Assembly: GCA_033239125.1 (NCBI GenBank) | Contig: BSWB01000007.1 | Span: forward strand, 105,840,082 to 105,904,081 | Direction of reading: 5' to 3' | Source of the DNA: Fagopyrum homotropicum | Lineage: Eukaryota; Streptophyta; Magnoliopsida; Caryophyllales; Polygonaceae | DNA length: 64,000 nucleotides | Shown: in pieces, positions 34,691-48,700 of the stretch | Numbering within the stretch: position 1 is the stretch's first letter | Layout: each line of letters starts with the position of its first letter | Made by a program: the position numbers and the translations under genes | The notes under the pieces: model-generated | Told to the model about the DNA's origin: nothing | The model's input: only the letters and a program-made list of their open reading frames with translations | The model's database searches: none

Positions 34691-37263
34691 ATGAATCCTG
34701 TGTTCATTACAACATATTATGGCGGAAATTGGGCTTTTGAAAACGGTATATGGAACTTCGTTGGTGATGTATCAAGCAAACCATTAGTGGTAGGCGAAGC
34801 AAGCACATTTTCTGAGATTATGTCGGATATGACAACACAATTCGATATTTGTGTATCAGAAAGTGAGTTGAAGTTGACGTATAAGAATCCGTTTAATCCA
34901 GCGCTGAAACCATATGATGTGAACACAAGGGGTGATTTGGATACATTTATGCACATAAATTGTCTACAACAGTTTATGTGGAGCGTGCCGTTATGTATTA
35001 CCATTGAGAAAGGGAACAAGCATGCCGACCGTATTAATGGAGACAAACATAATGTTGACAAAAGTCAGAATGTTCCAGCTCAAGAAAATTATGAAATGGT
35101 ACAAAATGCGGCTTCTGACGTTGGCGGCAATACTCAACATGCTTTGTGTGTATCTGCAGTCATTTGTACCGATTCACTCAACGAAGATGTTATGCAAGCT
35201 GATTCGCTTGCAATAGTTCCTCATAGATCAACTTATGAAGCTACAGAACATGAGTATGAGCTTGTTGTCGGTAAGATATATCGTACGAAAATTGAGCTGA
35301 AATATGCATTATGTCTACATTCAATTTCACAATGTTCGCAGTATAAGATTATTAAATCAAAAAGGAAGGCAGTGGCGGCTCGGTGTATTGATGAAGATTG
35401 TAAATGGAGGGTTTGTTTTACTAAGCTTGGTGAATCAAGTTTTTTTACAACAACACGGTTTGTCTCTACACACACGTGTTCCTATCATCATAGGAGAACT
35501 GGTAACAGGGGTGCTTCATACCAAGTTATCGCTGAAAAGGTTAAATCAATGTGAGTTGTGTATGAATTATGTATAAATTGTGATGTATCTGTTCATTGTA
35601 TTACATAATATATATACATATTTATGCGCAGGTACTGTAACTCGAAGAAGTTACCTTCAGTTTACCAAATACTCACTATGATGAAGAGCTTACATCGAAT
35701 CGATGCAAGCTATTGGAAGTGTTGGAAGGCACAAGAAGCAGTGAAAGACATGATTAGAGGGACTGCTGAAGAAAATTACAGCTCCATACCTGCATATTTG
35801 TACATGTTGGAGTCTGTGAATAAAGGGACTTTTTCTTCTCTTATGCTGGATGACGATAGACGATTCAAGTACGTATTTGTTGCATTTGGGAAATCTATAA
35901 GAGGTTTCCAGTCAATGAGAAAGGTATAAATAAATGTATCAAATATTTTAATATTGTGTACATATCTTGTAATATTGTGTTTATGTTTAATACTGTGTAT
36001 ACAATGTTTTTTAATATTGTGTACATAATATTACTTTTCTGTTCTAACACTATATTTTCGTTTTTGTTGTAAGGTTATCACCGTAGATGGCACACATCTC
36101 AGTGGAAAATATGGTGGAGTGTTGCTTGTTGCCACTACACAGGATGCAAATCAACAAATATATCCTATTGCGTTTGGGATTGTTGACAGTGAGAACGACT
36201 CTTCTTGGGATTTTTTCTTTAAGAATTTGAGTCATATCATTCAAGATCACAACGAGCTTGTGTTTGTGTCAGACCGACATAATTCTATTAAGAAAGGTAT
36301 AGCATCAAACTACCAAGTGGCGTTCCATGGATACTGTATTTGGCACCTTAAAGGGAATCTACGGAAAAAAACGAGATCAAATAGAATATTGCAAATGTTC
36401 ATAGATTGTGCCAAAAAATGTAAGGTGTCAGAATGCAAGGAAATTCTATCGTAGATAACATTGGTATGTTGTGTACATAATTAGTAAAGTTTAAATTTTC
36501 TTTGTTTATTAGGTTTTTAACAATCTTATGTACACAGGAAAAGCCAAAGGTTGGCGATATGCTCACTGATATTGGAATATCCACGTGGTCACGATCTTTG
36601 TGTCCCGCAAACCGGTACAACATTATGACTAGTAACAATGCGGAGTGCGTAAATGCAATAATGAAAGAAGGAAGGGAATACCCAGTTTTGGCCATGTTGG
36701 GTGAAATTAGGCAATTCATGACACGCTGGTTTGCAGAGCGTCGGCAAGTTTCACAAGCTTCTGTTGATGTTGCCGCACCGAAAATCGAAACAATCATCCA
36801 AAAACGATATGATGAATTAGGTAGCTACTTTGTGTATGTTCTGGATGCGGATAGGTTGGAGTTTGAAGTAAAAAATGGTGATGAACAAGTTATTGTTTGT
36901 CTACGAATGAGGACTTGCACATGCAAAGAGTTTGATGTTGAAGAAATTCCTTGTGTACATGATATAGCTGCATCAAAGCATGTAGGAATGAGTCCATCTT
37001 ATCTTGCAAGTAGATATTATTCGACAGACTATTGGAGGGCTGCATATTCGGAGGTTGTATACCCGCTACCGAACAAGGCTGAATGGTGTGTCCCGGATTC
37101 CGTAACAAATATTGTTTGTGAGCCTCCTTTGAAGCGTAAAAGATGTGGAAGGATGCCAAAAGCTAGACTCCGGACATCGTGGGAAAAAGGGAGTAATAGG
37201 AAATGTAGCAGTTGTGGTTTATGTGGACACACTAAGAAGACTTGTGTACATCAACCAAAATAA
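34691..37263 (+). pseudogene. MULE-2 mudrA transposase, four coding exons, one TAG
   Basis: Exons: about 34686-35550 (ATG 34691), 35632-35923, 36074-36473 and 36538-37263. A 5' non-coding exon ending CTTCAAG|GTACG (34582) is likely. Exon 1 carries the MuDR N-terminal region (ARCIDEDCKWRVCFTKL, then THTCSYHH). The DDE transposase shows VITVDGTHLSGKYGGVLL (D1), VFVSDRHNSIKKGI (D2) and SNNAECVNAIMKE (E). A SWIM zinc finger, CTCKEFDVEEIPCVHDI, and a knuckle, CSSCGLCGHTKKTC, close the protein. The enzyme would cut and join MULE ends in the nucleus. A TAG at 36452, just before the third exon's end, breaks the frame (LS*ITL|EKPKV) and is one C-to-T step from CAG. Everything else reads through, so the copy is recently disabled or read through. 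Confidence 0.88.
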
Positions 37264-37951
37264 AAAAAATGTTGTATTCGTAATACATTTTAAATAATTT
37301 GGAAGCCTTATGTTTGTATTTTTTTTTTCTGGTTTTAAAGTAATGCAGATTAAATTAATAATTATGTTTATATTGTGATCAGGTTATCTATACATAAAAC
37401 ATGTATTATATTGCTACATAATTCTTGAATAATATATTATTTAAATGTTCGTGTGTGGCATTTACTTCAATAAATTGTGTAAATAAATTTTGAATTGTGT
37501 ACATACAAGATTTTCAACTCTCATGTGTTTAATTACTTCATTACTATTGTATGTTTATGTTATTAATATATGTACAGTAATGATACATATTTTAACGTGT
37601 TAATATTTGTTGTATTGTTCTCCCCAAACATTTGTCGTGCATATATATTGTAGTCCAATGTAACTGTGTAATTAATTAGAATGCATGGGCAATATAACAT
37701 TTTTAATGATGAAATAACAAACTACTTGCTTAACACATTAGGTGCTTAAATATCTCGGTTACATAAAAACATGAACTAAAAACGATGCCGACCAATCTCT
37801 TGTGTAGACAATGTTGTGAGCAGCTAGCTTGAAAAGATTGTCTCCATTACATAAAAACAGGTTTGTCTCCCTTGCATAAAAACATGAACTAAAACGCTGC
37901 ATACCAATCTGTTAAGCGGCTACATAACACAATGTCTTGAAATAGTCAAAT
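37264..37951. other. Spacer between convergent MULE-2 genes, with duplicated ULP tail
   Basis: AT-rich with TACATAA words. A 27-bp segment at about 37785-37811 is identical to 37970-37996, the end of the ULP gene; further similar pieces (CATAAAAACATGAACTAAAA) recur at about 37762 and 37877. No separate gene is seen. Confidence 0.6.
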
Positions 37952-40900
37952 TCAGGGCTCTTCAAACCATGCCGACCAATCTCTTGTGTAGACAACATTG
38001 GCAAGCTTCTCCCTACTAGCTTGGACAACATCATCATTTATTCCAGATAAATCAGTACGTTCAGACGCCAAGTGTTGTATGTATCTCAACACGTATATCC
38101 CACAGCTGCCTCTGTATTTATGCATCAAAATATATAGATCAGTATACATAATGTATATACATTTTCGTTTATACTATTTTAATGTACTTACCCGTCAGCG
38201 TTGATGTTGAGTTCCGTTTTCCGTACAATCTTCAAAGGATTATTCAACTTATCTCCAAGTCTACTGTGCCCACCATGAACAATGAGGAGTTTAGGCAACA
38301 TCACGGCCATAGGCTCCAACATTTACTGTAGTTTGTCATCCTTTATGTACATAATCTGAGGATCGTATACATAAATGCACCACCGACTGAAGTCAATTTC
38401 AAGAGCAACCCAATGAGATTCCCGCAGGTTGAATGGGGAATATATCAAATCAACGTCGTACAATGGCTTTCGAAACATTTGAGGACTGTCGCCCGTTATG
38501 ACTTCGAACATTATTGGTTTGAAATTCGGCATCTCTTTCTTTGAAGCAACGTACTTAGCATATGTGGTAGTGTTAAATGCCCTACTCCACCCAGTTGTCA
38601 GCACAACAACGTGGCCGAATCTATCATGTTTCTCGACAATACTCTTTCGAATGTGCATAATAATCTCATCAATTGCCTGTCATTGAAAATTAAATGTGTA
38701 TGTATTTTACTAATGTTAATATATTTTGTGTACATAAAAGACATCATTACTTACCTCGTCTTTTATCCAACCTCCTGGTTTTAGTATATCCATGACAGAT
38801 TCTCTGGATATGTTCTTCACGAAACCTCTAATCGTTCCTTTGTCGTCCTTGTTCTTAACCCAGTTGTAAAGTCTTTGACGGTCATCTTTGTGCAGCATGC
38901 TGTTTGCGGGTTCCTTTGGAAGTTTGACGTTTTTTCTGTATGGAGTACGCATGTACTTGCTATCTTTCGGTACCCTTAAGCCAACCCTTCGAATTGGCTC
39001 CTCAACATTGCCAGCCTGTTTGATAAGCTTAATTTATCAACTATAATTATCATACATAAATGTACAACTCAAACTAGTTATGTTCATACCTCACTTGAAC
39101 CACCCGCTATATCTTCCACATTTTCATCACCCTGATTGACTTTTGACGCCGAATCAACATTCGTCGCGCTCGGTGCAGAGCTGTTTGCAGCAGATGATTG
39201 TTTTGCAATGTCTTTGACGAGATTTTTGATTTTTGTCTCGGTCTTCTTGCTAGAGATGTAGACAGTTGTGTCTAATTTGTCGTACAGTGTGCCAAGGTCC
39301 CTCGTGTATGTTGTTAACTCATCAATAATCATCCCTTAGTTTTCAATCTTATTAGCTAATTCTTGCTGTTCGCGTTGTATGGAATTTAATTTTTCCATGA
39401 TCTGATCAAACCAGTCTGGTTTAGGTGTGTGCAACCTGTCATGGGTTCAATACGTATGTACATAAGTATATAAATAGTGTATGTGTATGCATCGTTGTGT
39501 AACAGTATTTTGTACATAATTTGTAAATTACCTTGAAGGCTCAGGAACATTAGAATGTGTTGATTTAGCAGCTTCATCAGAAATTTTGTTCTTCAACACT
39601 TCGACTGAATGGTCAATTGAAGGGTCAATTTCTTCTGTTGCTAATGATTCTTTGCCCTTGTTGGATCTCTTGGATGACCTATACACAAGTGTTTCGTATT
39701 CGGTTTATGTTAATAATATGTACATAATAGTATATATTTTCAACATAAATATGAACCTGGTATGTATGACATTAGGAGTGCTTGTGTCAGCCTTTCTTTT
39801 CCCTTTCTTGTCGACATCAACTGCCTCAGTTTTTACAAACACGCCTGTATGAAATTATGTTACAATATATATTATTGTCTATACTTAATACAATTAAATT
39901 ATGAACTGTGTATGAATCACTTATTGTACTTACTTGGAGGGTTAACAAATTCATCATCATCGTTTCCCTTTTTGCCAATATTCCTTATTGTTATTTTTGG
40001 AACAACATTGCTACATAACGTAAATAAATAACAATATATTAATAAGTAATTACCAATGTATCTACACAAATCTGTATATTGGATTTTGACACACATACCT
40101 AAATGATTTCTCCTTTTCGTGTACAACATTCGGACGTGTTATTATCAGTTCACATTTTTCAAATCCAACATCAAATAGTAATTCAATCCTCTCGTCATCA
40201 CCTTCAGTAGGCCACTGGTCGCTATCGTCGCTTTCATGATGACCTTGAACAGTGTTAATATCTTCTTTCTTTATAGTTTGAACAATACCTTTAATTTCTG
40301 CATATCCGGGGAATGGTTTCCCTCCCTTGCCAGACTTCGAAACCCATCTGAGACATAATGGGTTTGCATTTTCCGCTATCAAGGTGAAAAATACTCTTGC
40401 AAGCTTGGGGATAGAATGGAATGCAAATATCTGAAGAAATGTATTGGTTTTGTAAGTGATATGTTAAAACAAACGAATGCTGTTATGACACAATTGTGTA
40501 TGTATAAATTATAAATACATGGTTGTGTATTCATGCTGTTATTGTAAATATATATTTATGTAATACACATATTATGTTTATATACCCATTAAAGATGTTA
40601 TGAAGTAATTATATATATAACTAATGATCTGAATAAGGGAATGTAAAGGTTTATAACAAACTAATTCTCGATTAAATACACAAACCTGTAAAGAAAGTGG
40701 GAATCCACCAATGTTATAGCCACCACTGTTTCTTTCTTTCCCTGCCTCGCAAGATTGAAGAAACTTCTTAGTCTGAACGAATGCGAGCCGACCCCAAGGA
40801 AAAGCATTGAATTTGTCCAAATCATGAACCAAGTTTATTGTCTACTGGTTGACTTGTGTTTTCTGGTTCTTGGATACAATAACTCCTTCGACAAATAGAA

Positions 40901-43057
40901 TAAGCGCCATTTTGTATTTGTATGGTGATTTCTTGGGCAATTCCATGAATTTCTCTTCCAAACTAAGGTTTGAGCACCGATCAACTCCAACAACGGCTTT
41001 CATTTCAACTTCTGGGTTTTCCTCATAAGACTCAAATGATTCATCTGAACAATTTAGTCCCGTAATCTCAGCAAAATCATTAATTCCAAACCTAAGTAAA
41101 ACCTGGTTAATTCCGAACCACATTGAATTTTCTCTCCTTGTTTTGACTTCATGCATCAACATAAAGTGTATAATCTGGTTGGACATCTTCAATTTGGTGC
41201 TCATTTCAATTATGGGAGCAAAGACTCCGGTCTTGAACTTATTCTTGTCTTCATCCGACAGTCCATCCAATAGCATAGGTATCATTTGTAGTCGGCTGAA
41301 ACAATTAATACGAGCCATCCTGGCTCTTTCGGTCTCCTCCCATCTATATGTGAACTGTGTAAAAAAACAAGGTGTTTTTTAGATATACTACAATGTATAT
41401 AATAATACTCTAATGTACATTAACCTTTAAATGTGGGTTTTCGACTCTGAGCATATCTGAAACATCTTGTGTCACTGAGCCATCCATTCCCTGTTCATTT
41501 GATCGATAAATTCAATACATTAGTCACAACATATGTATCTGTTATCTATGCTACATTACATTAACAGTACATATTATATAAGTATTTCTAGTTTGTTATA
41601 AATATTGTTTACAATAATAGTACATACTTGATCTTTCACATATCTTGTACATACTACATATGGTTTTTTTGTGTACATCAATACTACATACTGAATCTTT
41701 CAGAAATCCTATACATGATTCCATTCATTATAATATACACGCAGTTGTCTTTGGTTTCATAATTAGTGCATTTCGTGTTATTAATGTGGCCATATAACTC
41801 ATACATAAAATTCAAATAACTGTACACAACATGTTTGTTATTTGATTGCAATGATTATGTGTAAATAATATTTTCTAACATAATCTACACATTTCATAAC
41901 GTGTAGTTATCTGTTTGGAAGTACCGGCCCTAGATTTATGTTGTTCTTTCCTCATATGAGGTTTAATTCCCATACACTTTTTTCTGGCCATTTGATTATC
42001 TATTGGAAATGAACTTGAATAGTATCAGTATTGTTGTAAATTAGTATTGAAGATCTATTGTACATAACTATCATAATTATGTATTGTCATGTTTCTTACA
42101 TATATATTACATAAGTCAATTTGAATTTTGTGTACATTCTCCACATAACCAAACACCTCGATTGTTTACTGTGAACCGAATGTATTACTCTATTTACATA
42201 CACAGCACATAATATGAACATTTAAATTGAATCAGATGATGTTAACTCTGTGTTTATTTTCTTTTTTTGTGTTGTAAATGTACATAATACACAAGTTATC
42301 TATGCATATCATATTCAATTACTACACTACTCATGCTATGTAATCGATTGTTGCTGATAAAATACACAAATTACAAGAAAAAATCTCTACTTGATATGTA
42401 TATTGTGATTCTCTTTCATAATCTATACAATTTTTTAACATGCAATTTCAAATTTCGACCTGGATCATCAAATTGGGGTTTCTTCTACATACTCTATTCA
42501 CAATGTTCATTTCTTTGACTAGGTAGTTATATTTAAGAAGAAAATCGATTAGCATGCTCTGTAATACACGATTCATGAGAAATACGATTTCAATCGTTTT
42601 TTCTTTTTTTTTTTACATAATCTCTACACTTATATTATACATTCGTCTTCTACATTTGGTAATTTCAAATATATCAACTCCTCATATACATAAAACCGAC
42701 TATGGTGCTCTGTAATACAAGATTTATGAGAAATACGATTTCAACTCTGATATTACATAAAATCGAGTAGCATGCTCGGTAATTTAACAGATTTCAATTC
42801 CTCAAATACATGATTAATCGAGGTGTGTTTTCGGATTACTAACCTTCTTTGACTCTGTGATAAACGATTGAGTAGAAATTGTAAAACCTGTAACAATGGC
42901 CGACGGATTTTGTGTATCGCCTGTGTTTGGGACTCTTCTTCAATGTTCCGGCCGCAGAAATTTGGGGGAGATGAAGAATCGAGGGTTTTTTTCTTATCGG
43001 AAAATGTGGGTTGTGTTGGCGTGATAAGTGGGATGACGAGTTGATTGATTGATACAC
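37952..43057 (-). pseudogene. MULE-2 DUF1985/ULP1-like (Kaonashi) gene, about eleven exons
   Basis: Minus strand. Clear exons include 43057-42842 (possible first exon), 41490-41425 (ATG 41487), 41354-40686, 40430-40099, 40014-39934, 39437-39090, 39015-38755, 38676-38192 and 38111-37952, with two smaller ones near 39846-39762 and 39680-39537. The DUF1985 part reads MSNQIIHFMLMHEVKTRREN, NSMWFGINQVLLRFGI and FNAFPWGRLAF. The ULP1-type C48 protease part has His in ESHWVALEID, Asp in CIYVYDPQ and Cys in GSCGIYVLRYIQHL, so the triad is present. ULP1 enzymes cut SUMO from proteins; the role in MULEs is unknown. In-frame stops at 40844-40842 (TAG), 39338-39336 (TAA) and 38325-38323 (TAA) break it. 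The intron at 41491-42841 is 1.35 kb and full of TACATAA words. Confidence 0.82.
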
Positions 43058-43280
43058 TCTTCTGCAGATCTTTGCAGAATCACGCTTTGGTTTGTGTTTT
43101 CCTTTTTGTTTTAGGCGGTTAGTATTATTATTTTTATTTTATTTTTTTTTAAACGTAAAAACCGCCCTAAACTGCCCAATATAACCTCCTCATTTACTAC
43201 TTATCCACGTATTATATCTTTTTGTTTAATTACTTTTATAAGAGTACCTAGTTTGTTTCCTATAAACACAAACTACCTTA

Positions 43281-45579
43281 TATCACCAATATTCTCGGCG
43301 GGTTTCTATAAAATATAAACATTTTATTAGTTTATTACAAAATTAAGTTATATGAAATATTTATTATAAAATTAATAATGATAAGATATCAATAGTAATT
43401 AGTTATCGTAGCAAATTTGTCCATGTCCATGTGGAAGTATGATATGTAAATTGCTTATAAAATATATTTTCTTTTTAAAAAAATGATAGACAAAATTGTA
43501 AAAACAAAAATCAAAGTCTAAAATAAATAAAAACGTAAATTAAAATCTATAAAATAAACATTAACTTTCATTTTTACTCGATTACGATGGGATAATGCAC
43601 TACTTCGAGTTCAATTAAGCTTATGGGAAATAAACATTACCTTTAACTTAAGTTAAAGTTAATCAGAAACTAATCAAACATAAATAACAAATCAAAATAA
43701 TCAATGATAACTAAAAAAAAAGATGATTTACAAAAAAAATCAGTTATACATAAAAATCAGTTACAAAAAAAAGTTACAGATAAATTATACAACAATCTCT
43801 GAACATTTAGAAATTCACTTAATATTAGGCTCAAATTATGAAATAAAAAGAGTTAATCCATTCAATCTCCTAATTAATTTCAGTTTCACATAACAACATG
43901 AAAATTCAAGAAGATGAACGACGTCGTTTTAACAACGACAATCTCTCACCAACAAAGTACCACCGGCGGTGCACGAGTGTGTTGTTTGCAATAAGGCACT
44001 CATCTTATCAAGCACTCAGTGGTCGTAAGGCAGCCACCGTACGTAAGTCCAGCACAAATTCAACCATTGATATCGTCAATGTCCGTTCCGGTGCCGAGAA
44101 AAACTAGAATCTTTTGTCACATGTGCTCAAATTTCACAAGGGGTTTAACACCAGGCAAACGTTGGATTTAAAAGATAGGGCTGAATTTTGAAACTAAATA
44201 ATTAACTTAACGGATTTCAAAAAAATAACCTATCTTACGTAAATATGTGATGTATTTTATGAACAACACAAAATTCACGGAAGACTAATTGCTAGAGTTA
44301 AGGGGAAGAACGGAGTGAGTGAGGTAAGGTGTGGAGGAGGCCAAAGAGGGATAACTAATTAATGCCTAACAGAGTTTATGCAATCAGAAACAAAAAAAAA
44401 TGATAGTTCGTAAACAAATTGAGAGGATCAATAAACACAAAATCAACACACATTATCAACGATTCGAGGAAAGGGTAACTAAAATACCATATACGAAATT
44501 GAAATTATCGAAATGGAGCTGACCTGTTGTACCAACTGAATAGAGATTCTGCATACAAAAACAGAGAACAATGATAGTTACTTGACTAAAACCTTTTGAG
44601 AATAAGTATATATATAGATATATAGATGAGAAGAAGATCTTATAGGCTGTGAATAAATCAGTTAGAATAGAATTAGTGGCAAAAAAAAAGTATATAGAGA
44701 TTCTACTCGAGACTTACTGAATAAGATTGGTTATTTATTGATAAGAAAATTTTGTTCAAGGTAAATAGGGATAATTTCGAATCTGCATAATCAAAGTGGT
44801 GGAATGAAAAAAAAAATAGCATACCTAAATAATATACCAGCACAATATGTATTGAAAATTGAAAATCTACAAATATAAATTCCGGAAGTTGACAAAAAGA
44901 TTTGTTAACAAATTATTAATTAAAAATTTATTTTGGTTAACAATTTAATTTTTAACACAAAAAATATTGTAACAAAATATTGATTAGCGTAAAATTTGGC
45001 CAACAAAAGATTTTGGCATCTAACAAAAATATTGTTACAAAATATCGATTAGCGTAAAAATCGTTCAAATAAATATTATTAAATAAATTTTAACACCAAA
45101 ATAATATTTATCATATCACGATTTAAAAAAAGTCGGCCAACAAAAGATTTCGGAAGTTAATAAAGATATTGTAACAAAATATTAATTATAAACAATATAG
45201 ATAACAATAAAAATATTTTTTTTTAAATTATTTCGAAATTTATTGATTTAACAATATGTTGTTTAACAATTTTTTTTATTTTAATTGTTGTTATTTAAAA
45301 TAAATTTTTTATTAACAATGGCATTTCAGTAAATATTTCACAAAAATGCTGAGGTGCATACCTCATTGATTGACACGTGGCATTAGTGTCCTTTGTTTTA
45401 GTAAGTTATATAGATTTCAAGTAGTTTTAATTTGAAACAATTTGGTCTACTAGACCTTTTTCAGTTTTTATTTTAGTAAGTGTACCCCAAATTTTTTATT
45501 GTTCAAGTGTTGTTAATGGGTAAATTAATTTTACTTTCCATCATCCCACTCATTCATAAACCACCAAAGTTTCGTTTTC
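43281..45579. other. AT-rich spacer between MULE-2 and MULE-3
   Basis: No credible gene. An open stretch at 43898-44107 (69 codons) has no recognisable features. About three diverged copies of a unit containing ATTGTAACAAAATATTGATT and GGCCAACAAAAGATTT lie at 44955-45190, perhaps subterminal repeats of an old element. A/T runs are frequent. Confidence 0.5.
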
Positions 45580-45793
45580 GTTGATACTAGAGAACTAGAA
45601 GCGATTCGCCGACCCCTCAACTTCAACTCTCATCTCCCTCAATCTCTCTCGTAATCTCAATTTTCTTCAACTTTGATTCCTTCTTCGTCTATCTTCGGCC
45701 ATCTCCTTCACTTGAACACTCATTTTCGTCTTCGTTTATACCCGAAACACACCAGAAATTGATTCGATTTTCGTCAACCCTAAGAAACTGAAA

Positions 45794-48700
45794 ATGTCGA
45801 CTCGATCAAAAGTCTTTGCTAACCAATCTTCTTGTGATGCTCCTACCTTCAACCTTCTAACTCCTACGCCTCCTTTACCTGTTGAAGAGACCATAACAAA
45901 CGAGGGCCAGGCTTCTGTTGTGCTGTGACTGAGGATGAAGCAGGTCTTCAAATTGTATTATGTGGTGCTCGAACAGTCGATATACCTGTGGTTAGTATTG
46001 TGTTGATACTCTTTCATATTTTATGGTATTATAGTTTCTGGCATTTGTTCATATTAGGGTTTGTAAGTTTATTCATCGTTTCTGGTATTTGTTTTGATAT
46101 GGTTTGTTCTATATTTTTTTTTCGTCTTTATATTTACATGAATTTTCTGGTATGTTTGTATGTTATTAGATGTTCTGGTATGTTATTGGTTTCAAGTTTT
46201 CTGGTATTTGCTTTAGTTTAAGATTCTGGTATGTGTTTATTGTTAGGGTTTCTGGTATTGTAGGTTGATGTATTACTTTCTGATATGTTTTCTGGTATTT
46301 GTTCATATGAGGTTTTTTGTTTAATGTTTTTTGGTATTTGCTTTAGTTTAAAATTATGGTATGTGTTTATGGTTAGGGTTTCTGGTATTGCATGTTTTGT
46401 ATTACTTTCTGGTATATTTTTTGGTATTTGTTCATATGAGGTTTAATGTTTTCTGGCATTAGATGTTCTGGTTTGTTATTTGTTTAATGTTGTGTCTGAG
46501 CATGAAAAAAGTTTTTAAGTTTATTTATTAATTTTTTATGGTATTTGTTCATATGAGGTTTTTATATTACCTTTTGGTATTTCATGTTGATCTATATATT
46601 GATATTATTTTCTAGTATGTTTACACAAGTTGTTGAAGAAAACGTTATTGATGGACATGAAGAGTCCTTTGTAAGTTGAATGCCTAATATGAGTTTCTAG
46701 TTTGTTGTTGTAATGTTTTTGTTGTATTAACAATCTTGTTTCCTTTACTAGTTAATGTACAGATTCGATGATAACCCAAAATACGAGGCAACACGGGTAA
46801 CTGTTTTATCTCATGTAAATATAGTCAATTTTTTACTTGAAGGGTTGGATTCCAAATGGACAACTATTGTTCAAGAACACTATATTTTCATACCTCATCT
46901 CCATGTGTACAAATCTTAAAATTTCCAACCAATTAATACACTTCATGCTTCTGCATGAGGTGAAAACTGACCGCAAACACTCTATGTGGTTTGCAATCAA
47001 CAAAACTCTGCTTAGGTATTTATAACTATACACCCAACCTTTTCAGTTCAGTTTGGTACCTCCATTCCACTTTCTATTGTTAATGTGTTTCTTTCTTTTT
47101 TTTGTTGTATATTTTTGTTCATAAGGTTTGGCTTAAGCGAGTTTTCTGAAATTACCGACCTTGAGTGTCGGTTCCATGTATACAATGAAGAAGAAAATGT
47201 CGACATGAAGGAGTTGTTCGGCATCCCCAGGTGTAAATTGGAGCATTTGGTGGAGAAATATTCAAAACTTTCTAAGAATGGCGAAAGGAAATTTAAGATG
47301 GATCTGCTGCTCTTTGTTGAATTTGTTTTGCTTGGGAATGACAAGAAGAAGTCTGTCTCCAATCTTCCTCTTTCCCTTCTGAAGGACATGGATGCCTTTA
47401 ATTCTTATCCATGGGGGCGCCTTGTCTTCAATAAGACACTTGACAACCTTAGGGATTGCGAGCCAACAAAGTTTCAGGCATCAGGAAATTACTGCCTTTC
47501 TGGTTTTCCTTTGGCATTTCAGGTATGCTTCTGGTTTTCCATTTATATGCCTCTAGTATGGTTATATTTGGTATTTTTGTTATGGTTTACGTTTTTGGTA
47601 TGATTGGTTTTCATTTATGTTCCTCTGGTATGAGTAATTAGTTACCAGAAATGTTAATTTGTGATTTTATGGTATGCTTATTGTATTAGCATTTCTGGTA
47701 TGTGTTTCTGGTTTGTGTTTTTTGTATTTTGTTTTCATGTATTTAATTCTAGTATGATTGTTATGTTGTATAATTGAGTTATGTGATGTATCGTGTTGTT
47801 TCTGGTATGTTCTAAATTTATACTTTCTGGTATGAGTTTACTTGCTTTCTAGTTTTATGATATGCACTTCTGATTTCATTTTCTGGTATGGTATTATGTT
47901 ATTAGTTTCATATTATTTATTGATTTGAGTTTCTGGTATGGTTTATTCATGTGGTTCATGTCTATAATTTGCAGGTTTTCATCCTTGACTCTATCCCCAA
48001 ATTGTCATCGTTGTTTGCCACATGTGTTGATGAAGAAGCAACTTCACTTTGTCTTAAGTGGGTTTCATCAACCAAGGGGAAGATGAAATGCAGCTTCCAA
48101 ACAATCAAAGATACAACGTCATCGGTGGCCCAAGATGACATCAAAACTATCCTCCTCTCCCTAGAAGAACCAAAAATTGAGGATGATTGCAAGTGGTGGG
48201 GGGGGTGAAGTTTTGGACCCAATTGGCTATCTATGATGTGTTGAACTGATTTCTGGTATGAGCTAGTTGTATAAGAGTCTAGTATGACTTTGATTTGTGC
48301 TTTTTGTTTTTGGTTTTCTGGTATTATGCATTTCATTAGTTTTATGGTATGTGATTATTTCATTTTGCCATAAACTATCATTTAACTTCGTGAGATGATT
48401 TATTGCTTGAGCTTTCTGGTATTTGTTTATGTTTTGTGATTCTGGTATGATGTGTTTTCATGTATGTGTATCTTGCGTGATGGTTTTCATGTCTTGAATT
48501 CTGGTATGAAATTTTTATGTGTTTCTGGTATGATTCTCATTGAGCTTATGATATTTAATTATTAGTTTTTTTTTCCTACTTTACAATAACTAGATGAATT
48601 GATTACATACATCCGAAAAGTTGTAATTGAATATCCCGAGGTTTATGGCCGTGTTTCCATTCTTTCCGTACCATTCGCCAACTACTTCAACGATGTGCGC

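Larger units (their letters stand above)
34130..43280. mobile_element. MULE-2: autonomous-type KI-MULE (mudrA plus ULP-like gene)
   Basis: A mudrA-type transposase (+) converges on a DUF1985/ULP1 gene (-). Both ends carry CAAACTAGGTA followed, at a similar spacing, by AAAAGAT(A/T)TAATAC, in opposite orientation (left about 34176-34220, right about 43210-43260). These are probably worn terminal inverted repeats. ULP-bearing MULEs, called Kaonashi, are known in plants. Introns and spacers are rich in TGTACATAA words. Exact ends and the 9-bp target duplication were not resolved. Gypsy-1 abuts the left end. Confidence 0.75.

Noticed and set aside
43898..44107. Possible small gene of 69 codons
   Set aside because: No recognisable motif, splice partner or promoter; length is within chance for this region.
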